Source of the DNA: CAZKFN01 sp964552035
Lineage (GTDB): Bacteria; Bacteroidota; Bacteroidia; Flavobacteriales_E; Vicingaceae
Direction: 5' to 3'
DNA length: 11,709 bases
NCBI GenBank assembly: GCA_964552035.1
Contig: CAZKFN010000079.1
Span: forward strand, 1 to 11,709
Made by a program: the position numbers and the translations under genes. This document shows positions 1 through 7,335 of this stretch, piece after piece. A model generated the notes under the pieces. The model was not told where the DNA came from. It made no database searches and saw only the letters and a program-made list of their open reading frames with translations. Position 1 is the stretch's first letter. The number at the start of each line of letters is the position of its first letter.

Positions 1-624
1 GCAGTAGGACAACGTCAAATTGAATTAAGAGATAAAAATGGAATGGTACTTCAATCTAAAATTGTGAGTTTGGGTACTGGAATTATTGAGGTTCCTTTAA
101 ATTTCACAATTCCTGCAGGCAAGGATTATCAGTTGGGTACAACTCCACATAGTTCTAATATTTCTCCATACCTCTATCGCTTAACTCAAGGTGCTCAATT
201 CCCTTATGAAGTTCCAAATGTCGTTAGTATAAAAGGAAATAATACTGGAAATTCAGAGTATGCTTACTTTTTTAACTGGACCGTTAAACAAGCTGAATGT
301 GTAAGTGCTAGGGCAGAGATAAAAGCGGTAATCGATACTTCTTGTACAAGTTCTATTCTGAAATATGCACAAGATAAATACGAATTGGAAGTTTATCCTA
401 ATCCAGCAAAGGAAGTGGTAAATCTATCTTATAATTCCAATGAAAAAGCTGAGCGTATTGAAATATACAATTCCCAAGGCGCATTGGTGCAAGAAGAAAC
501 TATACGGGACTTGGGTGCTGGTAAATATCAGGTAAAAACTACTAACTTAGCAGAAGGTATGTATTTCCTAAACATTAAATTTACGGATGGAGTCATTCGT
601 AAACAATTGATTATTATGCATTAA
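1..624 (+). CDS. C-terminal part of a T9SS-sorted secreted protein (5' truncated)
   Basis: The reading frame is open from base 1, so the gene starts outside the window and the Met at 43 is internal (it lies inside a conserved ELRDKNG segment). Two modules are visible. Bases 1 to about 357 encode a beta-rich module with ELRDKNG near its start and a NWTVKQAEC segment near its end. From about 379 to the stop comes a typical type IX secretion C-terminal sorting domain, with VYPNPA, an IYNSQGALV strand and a GMYFLNIKF strand followed by a basic tail. Such domains send proteins through the outer membrane for surface attachment or release in Bacteroidota. The same two modules, in the same order, end the next gene, so the missing N-terminal part could also be a peptidase, but this is inference. 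The stop is followed after 2 bases by the next ATG, suggesting co-transcription. Confidence 0.85.
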   Translation, partial: AVGQRQIELRDKNGMVLQSKIVSLGTGIIEVPLNFTIPAGKDYQLGTTPHSSNISPYLYRLTQGAQFPYEVPNVVSIKGNNTGNSEYAYFFNWTVKQAECVSARAEIKAVIDTSCTSSILKYAQDKYELEVYPNPAKEVVNLSYNSNEKAERIEIYNSQGALVQEETIRDLGAGKYQVKTTNLAEGMYFLNIKFTDGVIRKQLIIMH

Positions 625-626
625 TA

Positions 627-3600
627 ATGAAAATATTTAAGATAGTTTTAATTGTTTTACTAATTCATCTGCAGATAGTAGAAATAAATGCTCAAACCGA
701 ATTATTATATGGTTATGAAGCAGAGGCTATTGTCGAAGGCGCAAGTATTGTTCGCTTAAAAGGTGAAGAAAAACAATTGTCCTATGTACTTTATGAGGAT
801 AACCAACGTCCAAGTTTGACGAACTTCTTAGAATTTTTTAAAACACAATGTAAAATTCACGAGAAGTATTCTTTTGAGTTAATCGATACTCAAAAAGATC
901 AATTGGGACAAGAACATTATCGATATCAGCAGTATTTTAATGAAATTCCATTAAGAACAGCGCACATAGTTGTTCATGCTAAAGATGGAGAAGTACTTTC
1001 TGTTAGTGGACTTATTTATCAAAAGGAATTGGAAGTCCCCACTTCAAAAATTGAGGAATCTTTTGCTTTAAAAAATGCCTTAGCTGCTGTTCCTGCAGTA
1101 ATCTATAAATGGGAGGTAGAGGAAGAGGAAAACCACCTTAAATTGGAGCAAAATAATCAAGAGGCAAGTTATTACCCTCATGGAGAATTGTATTATATTG
1201 GGCAAGATTTATCCTTAAATCATAAAGAACAAAGGCTTTGCTATAAATTTGACATATACGTCCATGAGCCTATAGCAAGAAAAGAAGTGTATGTAGATGT
1301 TGAAACGGCAGAGGTGATTTTTCAAGAAGAATTAATTAAATATGCTAATGTTCCTGCAGTTGGAGCAACAGCATACAGTGGAAACCAAACAATTATGGTT
1401 GATAGCGTTTCCCCTAATGTTTTTAGGCTAAGAGAAAGCACCAGAGGACAGGGAGTTAGAACATTTAACCTACAAGGCGGCAACAATTATGGAAATGCTA
1501 CAGACTTTATTGACAGTACCAATTCCTGGACAAACTTTTCACCGGCTATTGATCGTTATGCTCTAGATGCACATTGGGGAGCAGAAATGACCTACGATTA
1601 TTTTCTTCAAAAGCACAATAGAAATAGCATTGATAATCAGGGCTTCCCTTTATTAAGCTATATTCATTATAAAACTGGATATGTCAATGCTTTTTGGGAT
1701 GGATTGAGAATGACTTATGGAGATGGGGACAATACCAGAACACCACTTACAACGCTTGATATTTCAGGACATGAAATTGCTCACGGTTTAACTCGTTTTA
1801 CCTCTAATCTAGTTTATGCTAAGGAATCTGGAGCTCTAAATGAATCCTTTAGTGATATTTTTGGAGTTGAAATAGAACGATTTGCCCGACCTAATAATTG
1901 GAATTGGACCATTGGAGAACAAATTGGCGGTGCTTTTAGAAGTTTTTCTAATCCCAAAATATACAATAACCCCAACACTTATGGAGGAGATTTATGGCAC
2001 GATCAAAAAGGTTGTGTCCCTCAATCGAACAATGATCAATGTGGTGTGCACTCTAACAGCGGTGTGCAAAACTATTGGTTTTATCTCTTGAGCATGGGCG
2101 GCAGTGGAACAAATGATTTAGGACATAGCTATCATGTTAATGCTCTTGGCAATGATTCTGCTGCTGCAATAACTTTTAGAAATAACACCCTTTATTTAAC
2201 TCCAGCTTCAGACTTTGAAGATGCGCGATTTTTCTCTTTTATCGCTGCGGTAGATTTGTATGGATCTTGTTCCCCAGCTGTAGAATCAACCATTAATGCA
2301 TGGCATGCAGTAGGCGTAGGAGAAGCATATATCAATGGATTGCAAGCAGATTTTGTAGCGGTAAACGACACTGCTTTTTGTGCTGATTATTCTGAAGTAA
2401 AGTTTAAATATTTGGGGTATAACATTTATGATTTTAAATGGGACTTTGGCGATGGAAATTCATCTATTTTACCTAATCCAACCCATACCTATTCTTCTTA
2501 CGGAAACTACACCGTTACCTTATATGCTGATGGTTTAAGTTGTGGGAAAGATACCCTAGTGAAACAACAATACATTAACATAGATTCTAATATTTTATGC
2601 GTTACTAAAATGCAGGAAGAAAGTCAAACGGTAACAGATTGTGAAGGTAGGTTTTATGACCAAGGAGGATTGAACGGTAATTATGAAAATAATCATACCG
2701 ATACCCTACATATTATTCCTTCATCAGATGCCGATTTCATTTTATTAGAATTTACTTCTTTTGATGTAGAAGCGGGTAATATAGGCTTTTGTAATAGAGA
2801 TTATATAGAAGTATTTGACGGACCGACAACTGATGCACCTTCTTTAGGAAGATTTTGCAACAACATTTTGCCTCCAGATAGTATTTTTAGTTCCTATAAT
2901 GCTTTAACCATAGTGTTTTTTACCGACAGGTATGCATCCGGTAGAGGGTATGGTGCAACGTGGAAATGCATGAATTCTCAGCAGATTCCTCAAGCTGATT
3001 TTATAACCAACGTAGATTCATCATGTAATGGAATTGTGAAGTTTACCAATACTTCTACTCAGGGAGGAAAAAGTTTCCTTTGGAATTTTGGTGATGGAAA
3101 TACAAGTACGGCAATTCACCCTAAGCATGAATATTACAAAAATGGAGATTATAATGTTAGTCTTACAGTAACAAATGCCATGGGTCAAGATGTGAAAGTT
3201 AAAAATGAACTCATCCATGTTTTACGCCCAACAATGTCAAAGATCAAGGAGGATACCTTCTGCTTGAATTCTAATGTGAAGCTTGGAGTACCTGCAGTTG
3301 GAAAAAATAGATGGTATCGAGCAAGTGATACTACTCAATATTTTTTTATTGGGGATACCTTAAGATTGTCTAAGTTGGATACTACTCAAACCTATTATGT
3401 TGAGAATGTAATAGAAGAGGCAGCACAAAACACCATCCCAATTATGATAGCCGGTAATCATTATATTTCGGATAGCACTGCAGCCATCTATTTTGATGTC
3501 CATCAACCTTTGATTTTGGAATCCGTTATTCTTCATGTAGATGAAACAAGATATAGAACGGTTGAGCTAAGAGATAAAAATGGAGGTTTAGTATCTTCTA

Positions 3601-4160
3601 GAACTGTTTATGTTAGTAAACCAGGATTACAAGTTAGTTTAGATTTCGAAATCTATCCCGACACGGCTTATAGTCTTACAATTGCAGATAGAGATCCTGG
3701 TGCAAGAATCAATTCTAACGGTGCTTCTTATCCATATTCTATTCCAGGATTAATTGATATTAATAGGAGCAGTTTAGGTGGGGATATTCATCCTTTCTTT
3801 TATTATTGGACAGTGAAACCACTGGATTGTATCAGTGTAAAAGAAAAAGTAACAGTTTATGTTGATACAACTTGCGTTCCTGTATCCGTAAAAAATACCA
3901 GCTTAAATCAGGAAAATATAAGCATTCAGCCTAATCCATTTTTAGATAATTTTTCACTTAAATTACCCTTAATTAACGGAACATATGAGTTGTTTTTATA
4001 CGATGTTAATGGGAGGTTGGTCCAAGATAAACAGCTTAATGGGGCTCAGCAAATACACAATGTTAACACTGCGAAACTTGCCCAAGGGATATACTTTTTA
4101 AGGGTAAAAAGTGGAACGGAAATTTATCAGCAAAAAATAATTAAATATTCTAGGCATTAA
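627..4160 (+). CDS. Secreted thermolysin-like (M4) zinc metallopeptidase with PKD, CUB-like, Ig-like and T9SS sorting domains
   Basis: A secreted, probably surface-bound or released protease. Residues 1-22 form a signal peptide (cleavage likely at NA/Q). An FTP-type propeptide lies at about 62-135 and a PepSY-like segment at about 145-235; in this family they act as inhibitor/chaperone and are removed on maturation. The M4 catalytic domain spans about 240-565. It has HEIAH with zinc ligands H382 and H386 and catalytic E383, the third ligand E406 in NESFSD (20 residues after H386, as in thermolysin), and the transition-state His H475 in GVHSNSG. All key residues are present, so the enzyme should be active. 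Downstream are PKD 1 (about 574-655, WDFGDG), a CUB-like domain (672-781, bounded by Cys), PKD 2 (788-868, WNFGDG), an Ig-like module (878-930), a beta-rich module (940-1083) shared with the preceding gene, and a T9SS sorting domain (1098-1177). It starts 2 bases after the upstream stop. Its substrate is unknown; extracellular protein digestion is the usual role. Confidence 0.95.
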   Translation: MKIFKIVLIVLLIHLQIVEINAQTELLYGYEAEAIVEGASIVRLKGEEKQLSYVLYEDNQRPSLTNFLEFFKTQCKIHEKYSFELIDTQKDQLGQEHYRYQQYFNEIPLRTAHIVVHAKDGEVLSVSGLIYQKELEVPTSKIEESFALKNALAAVPAVIYKWEVEEEENHLKLEQNNQEASYYPHGELYYIGQDLSLNHKEQRLCYKFDIYVHEPIARKEVYVDVETAEVIFQEELIKYANVPAVGATAYSGNQTIMVDSVSPNVFRLRESTRGQGVRTFNLQGGNNYGNATDFIDSTNSWTNFSPAIDRYALDAHWGAEMTYDYFLQKHNRNSIDNQGFPLLSYIHYKTGYVNAFWDGLRMTYGDGDNTRTPLTTLDISGHEIAHGLTRFTSNLVYAKESGALNESFSDIFGVEIERFARPNNWNWTIGEQIGGAFRSFSNPKIYNNPNTYGGDLWHDQKGCVPQSNNDQCGVHSNSGVQNYWFYLLSMGGSGTNDLGHSYHVNALGNDSAAAITFRNNTLYLTPASDFEDARFFSFIAAVDLYGSCSPAVESTINAWHAVGVGEAYINGLQADFVAVNDTAFCADYSEVKFKYLGYNIYDFKWDFGDGNSSILPNPTHTYSSYGNYTVTLYADGLSCGKDTLVKQQYINIDSNILCVTKMQEESQTVTDCEGRFYDQGGLNGNYENNHTDTLHIIPSSDADFILLEFTSFDVEAGNIGFCNRDYIEVFDGPTTDAPSLGRFCNNILPPDSIFSSYNALTIVFFTDRYASGRGYGATWKCMNSQQIPQADFITNVDSSCNGIVKFTNTSTQGGKSFLWNFGDGNTSTAIHPKHEYYKNGDYNVSLTVTNAMGQDVKVKNELIHVLRPTMSKIKEDTFCLNSNVKLGVPAVGKNRWYRASDTTQYFFIGDTLRLSKLDTTQTYYVENVIEEAAQNTIPIMIAGNHYISDSTAAIYFDVHQPLILESVILHVDETRYRTVELRDKNGGLVSSRTVYVSKPGLQVSLDFEIYPDTAYSLTIADRDPGARINSNGASYPYSIPGLIDINRSSLGGDIHPFFYYWTVKPLDCISVKEKVTVYVDTTCVPVSVKNTSLNQENISIQPNPFLDNFSLKLPLINGTYELFLYDVNGRLVQDKQLNGAQQIHNVNTAKLAQGIYFLRVKSGTEIYQQKIIKYSRH

Positions 4161-4188
4161 GCCATAGAAGAAATAAATACATTAAAAG

Positions 4189-5109
4189 TTGTACGGCTTT
4201 ATTAACCAAAAAAAATATTTTAAAATTTTTTTAAGCCAACTGCTAAGTTTATTTTTTTTTTTAGGAGTTCTTTCTTCATCTTTATCAGCTCAAACTGATA
4301 GTTTAAAAAACAGAAGAAAATTAATTATTTATTCCTATTCTACCGTTTATGCTGCTTCCGTTGTAGGTTTTCATCAACTTTGGTATAAAAATTACGATCA
4401 GGAGAGTTTCCATTTTTTCAACGACAATGACCAATGGTTGATGATGGATAAACTAGGGCATGGATTTTCGGCTTATGCACTAACTAAATATACTGCAAAA
4501 TCTTATGAATGGGCCGGCATTGAAAAAGACAAAGCCACGCTATACGGTGGATTAACTTCTACTTTATTGTTCACCACTGTAGAAGTTTTTGATGGTTTTA
4601 GCTCAGAATGGGGATTTTCTTGGGGTGACTTCTTGGCAAATATAGGAGGGTCAGCTTTAAGTTATACGCAGCAACGTTTTTTAAAAGAGGAAATACTGGC
4701 ATTAAAATACAGTTACATGCCTACAAAGTATAGAGCTATACGTCCAGAAATTCTGGGTAGTAATCATCTAGAAGGTTTGCTTAAAGATTATAATGGACAA
4801 ACTTATTGGGCTTCCTTAAATTTAAATGCCCTTTCCAAACAAATAAAATGGGAATGGTTAAATATTGCTTTTGGGTATAGCGGTCAAGGAATGTTGCGTG
4901 GAAGAGGCTCCTATCAAATCGAAGAGGGGACGATATACCATCCCCAACGTCAATATTTTTTATCCTTAGATCTTAATTTAGAAAGAATACCCACTCAAAA
5001 TCTATTTTTAAAGACGGTTTTAAGTGTTTTTAATGTCATAAAAGTTCCTTTTCCAGCTGTAGAATTTCACGAAAGTGGAAAGGCGAAATTTCACTATCTC
5101 TATTTCTAA
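4189..5109 (+). CDS. DUF2279 (YfiM-like) envelope protein
   Basis: I recognise the DUF2279 family, found widely in Bacteroidota and related to E. coli YfiM; its function is not known. Residues 1-34 look like a signal peptide (Lys-rich start, long hydrophobic core, SLSA/Q cleavage site), followed by a hydrophobic segment at about 45-62. The family core is at about 76-160: FFNDNDQW, MDKLGH (84-91 region), then VEVFDGFSSEWGFSWGDFLANIGG (about 131-154, charged residues E132, D135, D147). The pattern DKxGH...E...D...GD..AN..G resembles the VanZ-like fold motif. The C-terminal 100 residues are rich in alternating hydrophobic and aromatic residues, as for beta strands. The start is TTG: a stop lies two codons upstream in frame, no ATG exists in the 28-base gap, and the first internal ATG would remove the signal peptide. 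Its stop overlaps by 4 bases that of the convergent Nudix gene. It may be co-transcribed with the peptidase. Confidence 0.82.
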   Translation: MYGFINQKKYFKIFLSQLLSLFFFLGVLSSSLSAQTDSLKNRRKLIIYSYSTVYAASVVGFHQLWYKNYDQESFHFFNDNDQWLMMDKLGHGFSAYALTKYTAKSYEWAGIEKDKATLYGGLTSTLLFTTVEVFDGFSSEWGFSWGDFLANIGGSALSYTQQRFLKEEILALKYSYMPTKYRAIRPEILGSNHLEGLLKDYNGQTYWASLNLNALSKQIKWEWLNIAFGYSGQGMLRGRGSYQIEEGTIYHPQRQYFLSLDLNLERIPTQNLFLKTVLSVFNVIKVPFPAVEFHESGKAKFHYLYF

Positions 5110-5663
5110 ATTTTGCCGCTATCGATCAATTGCTTTGCTTTTAGTACGGCAGCTAGTGTCAGGCTATCCGTAATCTCTCCTTTCATTACCATTTCAAATA
5201 AATCATTAAAAGGTAATTTTTTTATTTCTAACTCTTCATCTTCATCCGGTTGAGGTGCATGAAAACTTAAATCTTGCGCAATATAAATCATCCCCCATTC
5301 ATCTGTAACCGAATTGCTGGTATGTATTTTAAGTAGTTCTGTCCATTTTTGAGCTACAATTCCAGTCTCTTCCAACAATTCCCTTTTAGCAGAATCTATG
5401 GGAGGAACATTTAGATCTCCACCACCTTCGGGCATCTCCCAGCTGAATTGTTCTATGGGTAATCGATATTGGCCTACAATCCAAGTGTTATAATCCTTAT
5501 CTAAAGGAAGAATACCAACAGCTATATTTTTAAAATGAATAGTTCCATAAATAGCATCTTTCCCTGCTGGGTTAACTACTTCAAGATGATTAACAGCTAT
5601 CCATGGGGTTTCATAAGCTCTTTTATTACTTTTTATTTTCCAAGGGTTACTTTTTCCTTTCAT
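5106..5663 (-). CDS. Nudix hydrolase, ADP-ribose pyrophosphatase-like
   Basis: A 185-residue cytoplasmic Nudix enzyme. The Nudix box runs from G80 to I102 and ends in RELLEETGI, with the metal-binding core E95, E98 and E99 intact. The preceding PEGGG (78-82) and the upstream segment IVGQYRLP are typical of the NudF/ADP-ribose pyrophosphatase branch, which splits ADP-ribose into AMP and ribose 5-phosphate. The first Glu of the Nudix signature (G-x5-E-x7-REUxEExGU) is replaced by V86. The substrate is inferred from overall similarity and not proved; other NDP-sugars are possible. Its stop codon (complement of 5106-5108) overlaps the convergent DUF2279 stop. Its start lies 41 bases from the divergent Smr gene, so the two share a short promoter region. 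Confidence 0.9.
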   Translation of the reverse strand: MKGKSNPWKIKSNKRAYETPWIAVNHLEVVNPAGKDAIYGTIHFKNIAVGILPLDKDYNTWIVGQYRLPIEQFSWEMPEGGGDLNVPPIDSAKRELLEETGIVAQKWTELLKIHTSNSVTDEWGMIYIAQDLSFHAPQPDEDEELEIKKLPFNDLFEMVMKGEITDSLTLAAVLKAKQLIDSGKI

Positions 5664-5679
5664 TTTCGTTGATTCTATT

Positions 5680-5687
5680 TACTTTTG
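5680..5687 (+). promoter_or_regulatory. Candidate -7 promoter element (TACTTTTG) for the Smr-domain gene
   Basis: TACTTTTG matches the Bacteroidota -7 consensus TAnnTTTG exactly and ends 17 bases before the ATG at 5705, giving a short leader of roughly 12 bases. No clear TTTG -33 box lies 19-21 bases upstream, where only a T-rich run is seen. A near match on the other strand (TTATTTTG, complement of 5688-5695) could serve the Nudix gene. The two boxes meet at the palindrome TTTTGCAAAA (5683-5692). Confidence 0.45.
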
Positions 5688-5704
5688 CAAAATAAACATT
5701 TAAA

Positions 5705-6295
5705 ATGGACTTTAATATTGGGGATAAGGTAGAGGTAATTGATGAAGCTTTGAGCGGAGTTATTTGTGCTATTAAAGGAGATCAAATTACTTTTTGTTGT
5801 GAAGATGGGTTTGAATACACTTATGCTTTGAGCCAAGTTTTAATCTATGACCAACAAGGAAAAGTAAAACATCAAATCCATGGGGATTTTAAGCTAGAAG
5901 AGGAGTTTCAGCCTTCTCAAGTTGACCTTATAAATCGTGAGGAATCTTACTTGATGTCCCCACAATTTTCTATTTCTTTTAAAGGGAAAAAGCCTGTTTT
6001 TGATTTGCATTTGGAAGAATTAGCTCCTCAATATACTTTTGAATTAAAACACGATGCCCTTAATTTTCAGTTAAATTTTGTTCGCAGGGTAATTGAAAAA
6101 GCTACTCAATCCCGACAAAGGAAGTTAATTTTTATTCATGGGGTGGGAACCGGTGCACTTCGAGAAGCTTTAAGAACTATGCTCAGAGAGGAATATCCTC
6201 ATATAGAATATTTTGACGGAAATTATTTTTCTTATGGACAAGGAGCAACTGAGATTATTATTCATGGATTAGGGAAGGCAGATTTAAAAGGATAA
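5705..6295 (+). CDS. DUF2027/Smr-domain protein (MutS2-type Smr nuclease domain, stand-alone)
   Basis: This is the Bacteroidota stand-alone Smr protein. Residues 1-50 form a small SH3/Tudor-like beta domain (GDKVEVIDEALSGVI and following), the DUF2027-type N-terminus. The Smr domain is at about 97-187. It holds the DLH motif (D100-H102, in FDLHLEEL), the HGVGTG motif (H145-G150, in IFIHGVGTGALREALR) and the end strand GATEIIIH. Smr domains in MutS2 and relatives nick or bind DNA, or cleave RNA at stalled or collided ribosomes. The job of this short form is not established, and there is no MutS ATPase part here. It is transcribed divergently from the Nudix gene, and no partner gene follows directly. 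Confidence 0.9.
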   Translation: MDFNIGDKVEVIDEALSGVICAIKGDQITFCCEDGFEYTYALSQVLIYDQQGKVKHQIHGDFKLEEEFQPSQVDLINREESYLMSPQFSISFKGKKPVFDLHLEELAPQYTFELKHDALNFQLNFVRRVIEKATQSRQRKLIFIHGVGTGALREALRTMLREEYPHIEYFDGNYFSYGQGATEIIIHGLGKADLKG

Positions 6296-6333
6296 AAGTG
6301 TTTTTTAATTTTAAAACTCCATTGTAAAAAGTT

Positions 6334-6341
6334 TAAGTTTG
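6334..6341 (+). promoter_or_regulatory. Candidate -7 promoter element (TAAGTTTG) for the beta-barrel gene
   Basis: TAAGTTTG is an exact match to the TAnnTTTG consensus, placed in the 143-base gap between the Smr gene and the beta-barrel gene. The -33 region about 20 bases upstream is only T/A-rich with no clear TTTG. Transcription from here would give a leader of about 90 bases. A second, weaker match (TATCTTTA) lies at 6354-6361. Confidence 0.35.
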
Positions 6342-6438
6342 GTATTTTAGCAATATCTTTATGCCTCTTGAGTTTCAATAAGGCTACAAAGCTAAAAGCT
6401 ATGTTGTTCTATCCCTTTTATAAATCAAATTTTTAAAA

Positions 6439-7200
6439 ATGAGAATTAAAATACTCTTAAGTACATTAATGATAGCTGTACTTTCTTTTGGGCTTTTTGC
6501 TCAAGGAGAAAATAAATCAACTTCTGCTTCTTTGTTTTTACCTGAAACTGGTGATTTTGGAGTGAGTTTTACTATTGATGGATTAATAGATAAAATTAAA
6601 TTGTCACCACCGCAAAATAAGGTGGGCAACAACCTATTATTTGCAAGATATTATCAAACGAATGATAAAGTTTTACGTTTTGGATTTGGGCTGGATATAG
6701 AATCTAAAAAAAGAGAGCAGTCGGATAGTGTGGGGTCTGAAATGATTTCTTTAGATTCTTCCAGAAGTCAGTACAATATCAACTTTTCATTTGGATATGA
6801 AAAACATTTAAGGACAACTTCAAGATTAGATCCGTATATTTTTACGCAGTTAGATCTTACCTTTATTGGAAAGAAAAAGACGGAAGTAGAAGAGGTTATA
6901 GCATCCGATGCAGGAGAAAGAAAGCGAAACAAAACCATAAAAGAAGACGGCGGTATAGGAATAGGAATTTCTGCTGGTGGTGGGTTTAATTATTTTTTAG
7001 CGAAACGATTTAGTGTAGGCGCAGAATTTGCCTTTGTAATCCAACATGTCAAAGAAGGAGGTACGATAAGTAGCAATGAAATTACAACACCTATTAATGG
7101 CAATCCAACTTCTAAATTTGAGAGTAAGGAAAATTTAACTCGGGATTGGAATGTGGGAGTACGCCCAGAAGCTAGAATTAATATTTCCTACTTTTTCTAA
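6439..7200 (+). CDS. Small outer-membrane beta-barrel protein
   Basis: A 253-residue protein with a clear signal peptide (cleavage likely after A21 in LFAQ). The rest consists of alternating hydrophobic/polar strands separated by charged loops: ARYYQTNDKVLRFGFGLDIE, YNINFSFGYEKHL, LDPYIFTQLDLTFIG, GIGIGISAGGGFNYFLAKRFSVGAEFAFVI, NVGVRPEARINISYFF. The C-terminal Phe with aromatic end strand is the usual mark of an outer-membrane beta-barrel inserted by BamA. Long Lys/Glu-rich stretches (for instance around 149-172) would be surface loops. It fits the broad outer-membrane beta-barrel families common in Bacteroidota (OmpW/OmpX size class). No substrate or function can be assigned. It has its own upstream gap and appears to be monocistronic. 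Confidence 0.82.
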   Translation: MRIKILLSTLMIAVLSFGLFAQGENKSTSASLFLPETGDFGVSFTIDGLIDKIKLSPPQNKVGNNLLFARYYQTNDKVLRFGFGLDIESKKREQSDSVGSEMISLDSSRSQYNINFSFGYEKHLRTTSRLDPYIFTQLDLTFIGKKKTEVEEVIASDAGERKRNKTIKEDGGIGIGISAGGGFNYFLAKRFSVGAEFAFVIQHVKEGGTISSNEITTPINGNPTSKFESKENLTRDWNVGVRPEARINISYFF

Positions 7201-7271
7201 TTATTATACAAAAAGGTCTATTTTAAAATGCATCTAAATAAGAAGATATTATTGAAAATTAGATTTGAAAA

Positions 7272-7303
7272 TTGATTCCGTTTAAATAATAGTCTTATCT
7301 TTT
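7272..7303 (+). promoter_or_regulatory. Candidate promoter (TTG-N21-TATCTTTT) for the CxxC protein gene
   Basis: TTG at 7272-7274 is followed after 21 bases by TATCTTTT at 7296-7303, which matches TAnnTTTG at all but the last position. The ATG of the next gene is 32 bases downstream. A 9-base direct repeat (TTGAAAATT at 7252-7260 and 7265-7273) abuts the -33 box. Confidence 0.35.
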
Positions 7304-7335
7304 TTTTTGGCAAATCCTATTGAATAGTTTAGCAA

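Noticed and set aside
1882..2091. Open frame inside the M4 catalytic domain on the same strand
   Set aside because: It overlaps the conserved catalytic region in another frame, and its product resembles nothing; it is a by-product of the real gene.
3021..3218. Minus-strand open frame across PKD domain 2
   Set aside because: It is short, antisense to a well-supported domain, and has no promoter or recognisable product.
1089..3300. Recurring GTTCCTGCAGT/GTACCTGCAGT segments in the peptidase gene
   Set aside because: They occur in unrelated domain contexts (residues about 155, 243 and 888) as Val-Pro-Ala-Val codons, so chance codon reuse is the simpler explanation.
5100..5130. Bidirectional terminator between the convergent DUF2279 and Nudix genes
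   Set aside because: The stop codons overlap and no stem-loop with a T run is visible at the junction.
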